A stretch of 64,000 nt of DNA, taken from the NCBI RefSeq assembly GCF_052088025.1, contig NZ_JBQCYD010000007.1, positions 6,457 to 70,456 on the forward strand. The letters run 5' to 3'. The DNA is from Anaeromonas sp052088025. GTDB taxonomy: Bacteria > Bacillota > Clostridia > Tissierellales > SIT17. A program made the translations under genes and the position numbers. The notes beneath the pieces were generated by a model. It was not told the origin of the DNA. It did not search any database and saw only the letters and a list, made by a program, of their open reading frames with translations. Each line of letters opens with the position of its first letter. Within the stretch, counting starts at the first letter, position 1. Shown one piece after another: positions 35,182 through 44,121 of this stretch.

Positions 35182-36288
35182 CTATACTGAAAGTGTGGAT
35201 TTGTATTTTTTATTTGTAAGTGCAAATAATATTATACTTACAATTAAAAATCCACCTGTAGCTAATAATATATATGAAGTATCTCCATTTTCTAAGATTA
35301 ATTCTTTAAAAGCTTCTATCATATGATATGTTGGAAATACTTTAATCCATACAGGATTCCAAGATGGTATCATGTTTGAAATAGCTGGCAAGATTAATAC
35401 TATTAAGATTAAATAAATGCTAGCAAAAGCTTGCATGATATTATCATAAAAACCTGCTACTAATAGTCCAAGTGATGATGAAAATAGTCCTGTAGCTATT
35501 AAAAATAATATCATTAATAAATAATTTGGTCCTAATCCCATAACTGGTATAACAATTATTAAACTAGTTATTATACTTACAAGTAAAAGCACCATAGCTT
35601 TACTTAAAAGATATTGCCACACACTAGATGCTGTAACTGCATAGGCTTTTATTACACCTTCTTTTTTATCTAAAAATACATATGCAGCTATGATAAATAA
35701 GCCCATTAGACTTCCATTAAAAGTTAAAAATGTTGGTATTAAATTTTCTCTATCAGTTAATTTTTCTTCATTTATAGACAGAGCTCTTACATCTTGACCT
35801 TCAATACTTTCTTGTAAAATGTCACTATCTTCTATATGACCTATTAAATATAAGTTTTTAAGCTTTTCTTTTTCATATCCTTGGATATAATACTTATAAT
35901 GAAGTTTATCATCTTTTAAATTAACTACAGCTCCAAATTTTTGTTCTTTTTCTGCAATATCTTTAATTTCTTCTTCATTATTTAATATATATATTTCCTT
36001 ACCTTCAGTTTCAAGTAGGTCTGCATTTACTTCCTCATCTCCGATTTCAACTTTTACCTTTTCAATTTTACTATCTAAATCAACTTCTTTTATGCCTTCT
36101 ATATAATTTTCCTTTACTTCTTTTGGTAAATCAAAATATAGATATTCTTCACTTGTTGAACTGAAATTTTCAGGTACTACAGTTAGTAATATTACAAGTA
36201 ATAATATTCCTATAAAAAATTCTATATAAATATAAAAACCTCTAAAGGCAATCTTCATCTCTTTTAGAAAGCTAGACCATAATTTCAT
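35182..36288 (-). CDS. ABC-2 type transporter permease
   Basis: A 368-residue permease with the same plan as its neighbour: an N-terminal span (about 22-40), an acidic extracellular region (about 45-190) and five or six C-terminal spans. The two permeases probably form a heterodimer with one ATPase dimer. Starts 1 base after the ATPase stop. Confidence 0.88.
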   Translation of the reverse strand: MKLWSSFLKEMKIAFRGFYIYIEFFIGILLLVILLTVVPENFSSTSEEYLYFDLPKEVKENYIEGIKEVDLDSKIEKVKVEIGDEEVNADLLETEGKEIYILNNEEEIKDIAEKEQKFGAVVNLKDDKLHYKYYIQGYEKEKLKNLYLIGHIEDSDILQESIEGQDVRALSINEEKLTDRENLIPTFLTFNGSLMGLFIIAAYVFLDKKEGVIKAYAVTASSVWQYLLSKAMVLLLVSIITSLIIVIPVMGLGPNYLLMILFLIATGLFSSSLGLLVAGFYDNIMQAFASIYLILIVLILPAISNMIPSWNPVWIKVFPTYHMIEAFKELILENGDTSYILLATGGFLIVSIILFALTNKKYKSTLSV

Positions 36289-36289
36289 A

Positions 36290-37144
36290 TTATTTTAGCT
36301 CCCTTCCTGTGACCTTTATAAATATTTCTTCAAGAGTTGCTTCTTTGGTATGCATAGTTTGAATTTCATAATTTTCTATTATATTTTTAAGTTTGTTTTT
36401 TTCATCTTCTAAGATAGTAGAATATTTTTCCTTTATTATTTCTTCATTTTTTATATACTCAACTTCTACTAATTTTTCACCATATTGTAATTTTAAGTTC
36501 TTAGGTGAATCAATTAGCTTTATTTCACCATCTACAATAAATGCCACCCTATCACATAGTTCATCTGCTATAAACATATTGTGAGTAGTTAAAAATACGG
36601 TCACACCCTCACTATTTTTTTCTTTTATAATGCTCTTTATGGTAGAAGCTATGGCAGGATCTAGTCCTGTAGTAGGCTCATCTAAAAACCACAGCTCAGG
36701 ATTATTAATCATTGATCTTGCAAATGTAAGTCTATGTTTCATTCCTTTTGAAAATTCTCCAGCTCTAATATCTTCCTTACCATCTAATCCCACGAGTTTT
36801 AATAATTCCACGGGATCTCTTGTTTCACCATCAAATAATTTTCTATAAAAATCCAAATTTTCTTTTGCAGTAAGTTTACTATATACATTTGATTGTTCAA
36901 AACTCATTCCTATTTTGTTAAACATTTCAGGAGAAAATTTCTTTGCATCATATCCTGCAACTTTTACTTCCCCTTTTTGAAGTTGTAAAAGTCCAGTTAA
37001 AATTCCTTGTGTTGTAGACTTTCCTGCTCCTGATGGACCTAAAAATCCAAAAACCTCACCTTTTTCTACTTCAAAACTGACATCTTTAACTGAATAATTT
37101 CCATCCTTGTTATAAGAATGATATAAATTTTTCACACTAATCAT
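36290..37144 (-). CDS. ABC transporter ATP-binding protein
   Basis: A 284-residue ATPase subunit with Walker A GPSGAGKST (about residues 37-45), signature FSKGMKHRL, Walker B LWFLDEPTTGLD and switch His in LTTHNM. The C-terminal 60 residues are the regulatory extension common in ABC-2 exporters. The start overlaps the end of the tetR gene by 8 bases. Confidence 0.94.
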   Translation of the reverse strand: MISVKNLYHSYNKDGNYSVKDVSFEVEKGEVFGFLGPSGAGKSTTQGILTGLLQLQKGEVKVAGYDAKKFSPEMFNKIGMSFEQSNVYSKLTAKENLDFYRKLFDGETRDPVELLKLVGLDGKEDIRAGEFSKGMKHRLTFARSMINNPELWFLDEPTTGLDPAIASTIKSIIKEKNSEGVTVFLTTHNMFIADELCDRVAFIVDGEIKLIDSPKNLKLQYGEKLVEVEYIKNEEIIKEKYSTILEDEKNKLKNIIENYEIQTMHTKEATLEEIFIKVTGRELK

Positions 37145-37769
37145 TTACGCTTCCTCCCTTATAAAATAGCTTTTTAAAAACTTCTATATATTCATCTATA
37201 TCTTTTTCTATTACTTTATAATTTACTTTCTCAGTATTACTTATTATTTCTTTCTTTATTTTTTCTCCATATTTTTCAAAAGTCCAGTTTATAATATCAA
37301 ATATTTTTTTTCTATCAATATCATCTCTGAAAATTGAAAAATCAATATTTTTAGTATAAATTTTATCTACTAAACCCAATGAATAATTATCAGTTAAATT
37401 CTTCATCTCATCCACTGAACTATCTTCAAATATTTTAGCAAAAAAATTAAATATATAAGGATATTTATCTGTCATTTTAAGCTTTATAATTCCAGCTTCT
37501 TTGATCCTTAAAAGTAAATCTCTTTCATCCCAATCAATATTTCCTTCTATATTTTTAATTGTTTCTCTTATAGTGAATTCTTTTAAGAACTCATATAATT
37601 TCTTCTTAGTACCAAAATAATGATATAATAGCCCTTTTGAAATTTCTGCATTTTTTACAATATTATTTGTTGATGCTTTCTCAAAACTATTTTTACTAAA
37701 TTCTTCTAAAGCACTATTTATTATCCTATCTTGTTTTTCTATTTCAATTTTTTCTAATGTTTCTTCCAT
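37137..37769 (-). CDS. TetR/AcrR family transcriptional regulator
   Basis: A 210-residue repressor. Its HTH is at about residues 29-60 (STNNIVKNAEISKGLLYHYFG), the TetR hallmark; the C-terminal region is a ligand-binding helical domain. GAGAGGATG precedes the ATG. First gene of the ABC-2 exporter operon, with two matching operator-like repeats in the promoter just upstream. Confidence 0.93.
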   Translation of the reverse strand: MEETLEKIEIEKQDRIINSALEEFSKNSFEKASTNNIVKNAEISKGLLYHYFGTKKKLYEFLKEFTIRETIKNIEGNIDWDERDLLLRIKEAGIIKLKMTDKYPYIFNFFAKIFEDSSVDEMKNLTDNYSLGLVDKIYTKNIDFSIFRDDIDRKKIFDIINWTFEKYGEKIKKEIISNTEKVNYKVIEKDIDEYIEVFKKLFYKGGSVND

Positions 37770-37795
37770 ATTTTTTCATCCTCTCATAAAAATCC

Positions 37796-37848
37796 ATTGA
37801 CTTGCTTGGTCAATTTAATCATATCACACCTTGACTCTTGTGGTCAAT
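37796..37848 (-). promoter_or_regulatory. tetR-ABC promoter with two TTGAC-N7-GTCAA operators
   Basis: Inverted repeats TTGAC-N7-GTCAA at 37797-37813 and 37831-37847, centres 34 bases apart. A minus-strand promoter -35 TTGACC, 18-base spacer, -10 TATGAT overlaps them: one site covers the -35 and the other the transcription start. This is the classic layout for an autoregulating TetR repressor. Confidence 0.8.
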
Positions 37849-37927
37849 ATATATTTTGAAGTTTTATATTTTAATTATATGTGTTAATATATAATTAAGA
37901 TTCTATCAAATATAAGGAGGTAGTTTA

Positions 37928-38791
37928 ATGTTAGTAACAGTAGATGATATGTTAAAAAAGGCACATAAAGAAGGTTATGCAGTAGGCCACTTTAATATAA
38001 ATAATTTAGAGTGGACAAAAGCAATACTTTTAACAGCTGAGGAGAATAGTTCCCCAGTGATTTTAGGTGTATCTGAAGGTGCAGCTAAATATATGACAGG
38101 TTTTAAAACTGTTGTAGGAATGGTAAATGGTATGCTTGAAGAATTAAAGATTACAGTTCCTGTAGCTCTACATTTAGATCATGGTTCTTATGATGGAGCT
38201 AAGGAAGCAATGGAAGCTGGTTTTTCTTCTGTAATGTTTGATGGTTCTCATTATGCTATAGAAGAAAATATAGAAAAAACAAAAGAAATTATAAGAATTG
38301 CAAATGAAAAAGGAATATCAATTGAAGCAGAAGTAGGTTCAATTGGTGGAGAAGAAGATGGGGTAGTTGGTACAGGTGAAGTTGCTGATCCTAAAGAATG
38401 CAAAACTATTGCTGATTTAGGTGTTTCAATACTTGCTGCTGGTATAGGTAATATTCATGGAAGATATCCTGATAATTGGAAGGGTCTTGATTTTGAGGTA
38501 TTAAAACAAATTGATGATATTACAGAAAATACTCCTTTAGTATTACATGGAGGTACTGGTATTCCTTCAGATATGGTTAAAAAAGCTATAGGTCTTGGTG
38601 TTGCAAAGATAAATGTAAATACTGAATGCCAATGGGCATTTACAGAAGCAACTAGAAAGTATATTGAAGATAAAAAAGATTTAGAAGGTAAAGGTTTTGA
38701 TCCTAGAAAACTTTTAGCTCCTGGAACAGAAGCTGTAAAGAAAATAGTAAAAGAAAAGATGGAACTTTTTGGTTCAGTAAATAAAGCCTAA
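37928..38791 (+). CDS. fba: class II fructose-1,6-bisphosphate aldolase
   Basis: Zinc-dependent aldolase of glycolysis and gluconeogenesis, splitting fructose-1,6-bisphosphate into two triose phosphates. The 287 residues include LHLDHGSYD (catalytic Asp and zinc His), the EAEVGSIGGEEDG stretch, zinc His in GIGNIHGRYP and in LHGGTGIP. AAGGAGG is well spaced from the ATG. It is a single gene ended by a strong terminator. Confidence 0.96.
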   Translation: MLVTVDDMLKKAHKEGYAVGHFNINNLEWTKAILLTAEENSSPVILGVSEGAAKYMTGFKTVVGMVNGMLEELKITVPVALHLDHGSYDGAKEAMEAGFSSVMFDGSHYAIEENIEKTKEIIRIANEKGISIEAEVGSIGGEEDGVVGTGEVADPKECKTIADLGVSILAAGIGNIHGRYPDNWKGLDFEVLKQIDDITENTPLVLHGGTGIPSDMVKKAIGLGVAKINVNTECQWAFTEATRKYIEDKKDLEGKGFDPRKLLAPGTEAVKKIVKEKMELFGSVNKA

Positions 38792-38827
38792 ATAAAAGAT
38801 GGATGCCTAGGCATCCATCTTTTATTT
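38790..38827. terminator. bidirectional perfect inverted-repeat terminator
   Basis: Two 19-base arms match perfectly with no spacer (core GATGGATGCCT/AGGCATCCATC). The arms include the stop codons of both converging genes. Confidence 0.93.
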
Positions 38828-39278
38828 AGTTATACATTCCATTAGCATTCATATAATTATATATTTTTTCACCATGTTCTTGTTCTTCTTTTTGAATATG
38901 ATTTAATGCTTGTCGTACATTACTATCTTTACATTCAAATATAGTAGTATTATAGGTGCTTGAAACATACTTTTCTGTTGAAAGTAAATCTTGACATAAA
39001 TCAGCATCAGCTTGATTATTCATATTACTTCCACTAAAGTTCATATTACTATTTTGAGAACTACTAGCTGCTGTATTCATACTAGGTACACTTCCACCTA
39101 ATATTTGATTAACAGTGTTTAAATGTTCTTCTTCTTCTTTAGCTAATTGATTAAAAAGTTGTTTTAACTCAGCATCTTGTGCTTCATTTGCAGCTTTTGT
39201 GTATTTTTTTATACACAGCTCTTCATGACTTTTTTGATCTTCTAATAGTGTTTTTTCTTTTTGACTTAAATTTATCAC
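38826..39278 (-). CDS. CotF-like spore coat/ferritin-like domain protein
   Basis: A 150-residue helical protein. Residues about 1-60 contain a KEEEEHL motif, and about 90-150 contain ADLCQDLLSTEKYVSSTYN and HIQKEEQEHG, typical of CotF-family coat proteins, which resemble ferritin-like bundles. A Ser/Asn/Met-rich linker (about 64-88) joins the two helical parts. Probably made late in sporulation and deposited on the spore, in line with the ger operon in this window. Confidence 0.87.
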   Translation of the reverse strand: MINLSQKEKTLLEDQKSHEELCIKKYTKAANEAQDAELKQLFNQLAKEEEEHLNTVNQILGGSVPSMNTAASSSQNSNMNFSGSNMNNQADADLCQDLLSTEKYVSSTYNTTIFECKDSNVRQALNHIQKEEQEHGEKIYNYMNANGMYN

Positions 39279-39353
39279 TATAAATACACCTCCTTAACTT
39301 ATTATGCTTATATTTTTAAAAAATATTCACAATAAATTTAAGGTTTGTGATAT

Positions 39354-40886
39354 TTACATAAGGGGCGAAAACACTTTTAAGATTGAGCCTTTTAGTCTTT
39401 TATACCATATAATATTTTCTGTATCTTCATATGATATTTCTTGTGATACTTTTATTGTATTTAAAAAATCTTCTTTCATGGCAATTACACTTTTTGTCTT
39501 ATACATCCAAACTCCACATTCAAAATGAAGGTATAAACTTCTATAATCTAAATTTATAGTTCCCACAACTGCATATTCATCATCTACTACAAAGTTTTTA
39601 GCATGAATAAATCCTGGTGTATATTCATATATTTTTACTCCTGATTCTATTAAGATTTTATAAAATGATTTTGTAACTGCATGAGCATACCATTTATCTG
39701 GATGATGTGGAGTAATGATTTTAACATCAATACCTGATTTAGCAGCAGCAGTAAGAGCTGTTACCATTTCATTATCTATTATCAAATATGGTGTAGTAAT
39801 ATAGACATGACTTTTTGCTTTGTTTATTAAATTAAGGTATGCAATTTGTCCTACCGTTTCATCATCTAATGGGTTATCTGTAAATGGTTGGACATATCCA
39901 TCTTTTATATTGATATTTAAGTCATATTCTCTTTTAAACCTAGTGAAATCTTCATCAATACCCCTTAAATAATCCCATATAGATAAAAACATTACAGTTA
40001 ACGACCATACAGCTTCACCTTTTAACATGATAGCAGAATCCTTCCAGTGTCCAAATCTATCTTTTTCATTTATATATTCATCTGCTAAATTTATTCCTCC
40101 TGTAAACCCAACTTTTCCATCAATTACTACTATTTTTCTATGGTCTCTATTATTAAGTCTTGGGCTAAGAAATGGTATTAAAGGATTAAAAACTTCACAT
40201 TTTATACCCATACTTTCTAATTTTTCATCATACTTATATGGTAATGTTAAAATGCAACCAAAGTCATCATATATTATTCTTATGTCTACACCTTCATCCA
40301 CTTTTTCTAATAATATTTCTAATATCTCACTCCACATTTTTCCTTCTGCTATTATAAAATATTCTAGGAATATAAATTCTTTTGCCTTTTTTAACTCTTC
40401 TTTTAAACTTTCAAACTTATATTCTCCAAGAGAAAAATACTCACTACCATCATTTTCATATAAGGGACTATATGCAGCATTTTGTAAATATAATGATTGA
40501 TTTGATGCATTAATACTTTCTTCTTTCAATCTTCCTCTTACATTATCATCTATCATTAAAGAAGATTTCATTTTTTGTATTATAAAATTCATTCTTTTTT
40601 TATCTTTTTTACTTGATTTATTGCCTCCAAAAAATATATAAAATAATCCTCCAAAAATAGGAAATAATAAAATAGGTATTAGCCAAGCTATCTTATAAGC
40701 TGGATTCATAGAATCATTTACTATAAATAACACTACCCCAATACTTATTATTATACTTGTGGTATAAAAAATCACAAAGTAATCTTGAAACTGTAATATC
40801 ATCCAAATAAGAACCGCTAATTGGATTATTATAGCTATTCCAATAAATAATATTCTATTAAATAAAATTTTTTTTATTAACTTCAT
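39354..40886 (-). CDS. cls: cardiolipin synthase
   Basis: Membrane phospholipase D-type enzyme that joins two phosphatidylglycerols into cardiolipin. The 510 residues begin with two spans (about 8-55), then two HKD motifs: HRKIVVIDGKVGFTGG and HAKNFVVDDEYAVVG. Typical length. I use ATG 40886 with GAGG upstream instead of an in-frame TTG two codons earlier. The downstream 75 bases to the coat gene start hold no clear terminator. Confidence 0.95.
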   Translation of the reverse strand: MKLIKKILFNRILFIGIAIIIQLAVLIWMILQFQDYFVIFYTTSIIISIGVVLFIVNDSMNPAYKIAWLIPILLFPIFGGLFYIFFGGNKSSKKDKKRMNFIIQKMKSSLMIDDNVRGRLKEESINASNQSLYLQNAAYSPLYENDGSEYFSLGEYKFESLKEELKKAKEFIFLEYFIIAEGKMWSEILEILLEKVDEGVDIRIIYDDFGCILTLPYKYDEKLESMGIKCEVFNPLIPFLSPRLNNRDHRKIVVIDGKVGFTGGINLADEYINEKDRFGHWKDSAIMLKGEAVWSLTVMFLSIWDYLRGIDEDFTRFKREYDLNINIKDGYVQPFTDNPLDDETVGQIAYLNLINKAKSHVYITTPYLIIDNEMVTALTAAAKSGIDVKIITPHHPDKWYAHAVTKSFYKILIESGVKIYEYTPGFIHAKNFVVDDEYAVVGTINLDYRSLYLHFECGVWMYKTKSVIAMKEDFLNTIKVSQEISYEDTENIIWYKRLKGSILKVFSPLM

Positions 40887-40906
40887 TTTCAAACCTCACA
40901 TTAGCC

Positions 40907-41704
40907 TTAGGTAGTGTATAAATTACCTATCTCTTTTATTTTTACTGGTAATTTAGAATCAAACATTGGTATTGTATTAAATTTAAATCTACTGATTTTA
41001 TGCATCTTATCGATTTTATTCTTTATTTCTTCATTTGGAGCTTTTCCTTCTCTTATATATTTATTTAAAGTTTCATAAGTAAAACCTAATATGTCTTCAT
41101 CAGTTTTTTTTGTGAGACCATCTTCTGGTACTTTTACTATAAACTTTTCGGGTATGCCAATATATCTACCGACCTGGACTACTTCATCGGTTGTAAGCAT
41201 AGCAAGAGGTGAGAAGGCTCCTGTGGTATCACCATAAATTGTAGCATATCCAACCCAGTCTTCTGATAGATTACTAGTGTTTATTACTCTGCTCTCTTCT
41301 ATTGATTGACTTATAGCATAAAGTAAAGTCATCCTAATTCTAGGTGGTAAATTTAATTTTGTTTGTTTTGATATATCTTCTATGAATTCACCTTTTATAG
41401 TTTCTAATTCTTCAAAAAAAGAATTCATCATATTTGTAATAGGAACTTCTTTATATTCTATATCAAGATGTTCACATATTTCATAGGAATAAGATATATC
41501 ATATTGTAAACCATGAGGCATAAGCACTCCTAATACATTTTCTTTGCCTAAAGCACGCACACATAACCCTGCTACAACTGAACTATCTTTTCCACCTGAT
41601 ATTCCAATTATAGCTTTTTGACCCCCAGAATTTTCCATCATATCTTTTATCCACTCTACCAAATCATCAGTTAAATTGCTTAACTTTTCTTTACTTAATT
41701 TCAT
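40907..41704 (-). CDS. nadE: NAD(+) synthase, ammonia-dependent type
   Basis: Last step of NAD synthesis: amidation of deamido-NAD using ATP. The 265-residue protein has only the synthetase domain, with the P-loop IGISGGKDSSVVAGL at about residues 32-46, and no N-terminal nitrilase-type glutaminase domain, so its direct nitrogen source is free ammonia unless a separate glutaminase helps. Lies 20 bases upstream of cls. This dependence on ammonia parallels what I see in PurF and PurL. Confidence 0.94.
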   Translation of the reverse strand: MKLSKEKLSNLTDDLVEWIKDMMENSGGQKAIIGISGGKDSSVVAGLCVRALGKENVLGVLMPHGLQYDISYSYEICEHLDIEYKEVPITNMMNSFFEELETIKGEFIEDISKQTKLNLPPRIRMTLLYAISQSIEESRVINTSNLSEDWVGYATIYGDTTGAFSPLAMLTTDEVVQVGRYIGIPEKFIVKVPEDGLTKKTDEDILGFTYETLNKYIREGKAPNEEIKNKIDKMHKISRFKFNTIPMFDSKLPVKIKEIGNLYTT

Positions 41705-41746
41705 TTTTATCCTCTTTCTTTATTATTATTTTAAAACAATTTATAT

Positions 41747-42772
41747 TTATTTTATATTTTCAAAAAAACTTATTAATTTACTTACTGATTCTTCTGTTGT
41801 TGCCCAAGATGTAACAAAACGAACTGCACTATTGTTTTCATCCACCTTTGCTTCAATTGAATATAAAAATTCTTTAGATAGGTCATCTAGTATATGATCA
41901 GAAAGTATAGGAAATATTTGATTTGTCATCGATGGAGCATAAAATTTATAGCCTAAATTTTCAAGTTCATCTACTATTTTTTCTGCCATTTGATTGGCAT
42001 GCTTTGCAAGAGTAAAAAATAAATCATCTTCAAATAATGTCTCAAATTGAATACCTGCTATGAATCCTTTAGCCATCAAAGCACCCTTTTGTTTTATTAG
42101 GTATCTAAAATCTTCTTTTAATTTATCATTAGTTATTACCAAAGCCTCACCTAGTAATGCACCATTTTTAGTGCCTCCTATATAAAACACATCAACTAAA
42201 TTAGCTATTTCTTTTAAACTTAAATCATTTCCTTTTGAAGTAAGGGCAGAACCAAGTCTTGCACCATCTAAAAATAAAATCAAATTGTTTTCCTTACATA
42301 TATTATGTATTTCTTTTAATTCATTTTTTGTATATATTGTGCCAAGCTCTGTAGTGTTGGATATATAAACCATTTTAGGCTTTACCATATGTTCATCACT
42401 ATGAATATTTAAAGCTTTTTTTATAGATTCTATACTTAATTTCCCATCTTTAGAATCCATAGCTATTACTTTGTGTCCTGTAGCTTCAATAGCCCCAGTT
42501 TCATGTACATTAATATGACCTGTATGAGCTGCGATTACTGCTTCATGCGGTCTTAGAAAGCTTGATATAGAAATTAAGTTTGTTTGTGTTCCTCCAGGAA
42601 TAAAATGTATATCTACATCTTGATTTTCCATATGCCCTTTTATATATTCTTTTGCCTTTTCACTATGTTTGTCCTCTCCATAACCTACATTTTGTTCTAA
42701 ATTATACTTTATAAGACTTTCTAATATCTTCTCATGTGCACCTTCACTATAATCATTCATGAAACTATACAT
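41747..42772 (-). CDS. threonine aldolase/beta-eliminating lyase family protein
   Basis: A 341-residue fold-type I PLP enzyme. PLP Lys is in YIGGTKNGALLGEA; the cofactor Asp is in LFLDGARLGSAL. It belongs to the branch annotated as low-specificity L-threonine aldolase (threonine to glycine and acetaldehyde). It is only a distant relative of the other aldolase here (46547-47587) and may have another amino acid substrate. GGGGAG precedes the ATG. Confidence 0.87.
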   Translation of the reverse strand: MYSFMNDYSEGAHEKILESLIKYNLEQNVGYGEDKHSEKAKEYIKGHMENQDVDIHFIPGGTQTNLISISSFLRPHEAVIAAHTGHINVHETGAIEATGHKVIAMDSKDGKLSIESIKKALNIHSDEHMVKPKMVYISNTTELGTIYTKNELKEIHNICKENNLILFLDGARLGSALTSKGNDLSLKEIANLVDVFYIGGTKNGALLGEALVITNDKLKEDFRYLIKQKGALMAKGFIAGIQFETLFEDDLFFTLAKHANQMAEKIVDELENLGYKFYAPSMTNQIFPILSDHILDDLSKEFLYSIEAKVDENNSAVRFVTSWATTEESVSKLISFFENIK

Positions 42773-42835
42773 ACAAATCTCCCCACTTTCTTTTATTTTC
42801 TTATCTTATACCATTATACCCTTATAGCTATATAA

Positions 42836-42868
42836 ATAAAAGATATCTTATTTTAAGATATCTTTTAT
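42836..42868 (-). terminator. intrinsic terminator of the EAL/HDOD gene
   Basis: Fifteen-base perfect arms around loop TTT. It lies 9 bases past the stop at 42878; AT-rich, with a modest T tail. Confidence 0.75.
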
Positions 42869-42877
42869 AATCATTTT

Positions 42878-43946
42878 TTAATTCATAGTATCTAGTGATT
42901 TGTGAGTCCATTTTAAAGCTTCAATATAACCATCATACAATATAGATTCATCAATATGTAATTTCTTTGCATAGAATTTTACGTTCATCCAATCACCTTT
43001 TTCATAGGAGAACATTAAGTTATATATATAACTTAAACTACCCTTGCAATCTACTAGCGCATTTTTAATATCTTCAGATAGAGATATTTCTGAAATTGCA
43101 TCTTCCATAGCTTTATCTAATAATGCATCTATAGTGCTCATTAATCCCATCATCGAAGCTTCAAATTTTCTTTTCTTATACTTGCTATTTTCTGCAATGA
43201 ATTCACAAAATTTAGATCTAACTAGTGAAGTTTTCATCAGTTCTTTAGGCTTTTTAATGGTTAAGTCTTGCATCATTAAAATATTAATCCATCTCTCTAT
43301 TTCTTTTAATCCCATATATAGTAAAGCTTTTTTTATTGATTCAAAGTCATTTTTGCTTTCACGTCTTTTAGTAATTCTTAATAATCTATAAGATAAATTT
43401 ATATCTATTTCAATTATTTCTGCTATCTTTTGATATGAAGGCTCATCTTTTTTTAGTTCTGAAATTATTTTTATGTATTGTGTCTTTATAGTTTTTTTGT
43501 TATTGGATTCACTAATTACTGATGGCTTACTAAAAAAATAACCTTGGAATAATTTAAATCCCATCTCTTTTGCTTGTAAAAATTCTTCTTTTGTTTCTAC
43601 CTTTTCTGCAAGCAATATTTTGTTTTCATATAAAGCTACTTTCACTTCATTTTTTATAGTATTTAAAGGTGTTGCTAAAATATCGTATTTTATAATATCT
43701 GTTAATGGTATTAAAGGATAATCATTATATTTTTCTACAAAATCATCAAGTGCAATCTCATAACCTTTATTCTTTAGATATTTTAATCTATCTATAATTT
43801 TTTCATCTGCTNNNNNNNNNNNNNNNNNNNNNNNNNNNNNNNNNNNNNNNNNNNNNNNNNNNNNNNNNNNNNNNNNNNNNNNNNNNNNNNNNNNNNNNNN
43901 NNNNNNNNNNNGACTTATTAAATATAGGTTGCCTTGCTATAAACAA
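42878..43946 (-). CDS. EAL-HDOD domain signalling protein (YuxH type), interrupted by scaffold gap
   Basis: The C-terminal part (42878-43811) holds the end of an EAL domain (KNKGYEIALDDF, then LTDIIKYDILATP) and an HDOD domain with IIEIDINLSYRLLRI. Beyond the N run, the other side reads from TTG 43946, behind GGAGGTGG, as MFIARQPIFNK, the usual start of this family. So this is one gene whose middle is missing. Family members are about 400-410 residues; about 322 are visible, so about 85 are lost and the true gap is likely nearer 260 bases than 100. Role: probably c-di-GMP-linked or phosphorelay signalling. Confidence 0.9.
43812..43911. other. assembly gap (100 N)
   Basis: Exactly 100 N, the conventional placeholder for a gap of unknown size. 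It lies inside the EAL/HDOD gene. Confidence 0.99.
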
Positions 43947-43960
43947 TTTACCACCTCCAA

Positions 43961-44010
43961 TTTTGATATAATAAAAATGAGACTATAGTCTCATTTTTAT
44001 TATATCAAAA
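43961..44010. terminator. perfect 25-base inverted repeat, terminator
   Basis: Two 25-base arms pair perfectly with no spacer (centre 43985/43986). It is downstream of the oxidoreductase gene ending at 44122 and just upstream of the EAL/HDOD start, and probably ends the sigma-54 operon. Confidence 0.85.
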
Positions 44011-44121
44011 TCTGACAAATTATGCTATATTTTTATTCAATTGTCAAAATAATATATCTGCTTTATACTAATATATTTATGATAAATATTTTTTATAACT
44101 ATTTTTTTAGTTTGTAAGACA

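Noticed and set aside
40027..40500. A 157-residue plus-strand frame
   Set aside because: Antisense shadow of cardiolipin synthase with no recognisable domain or ribosome site.
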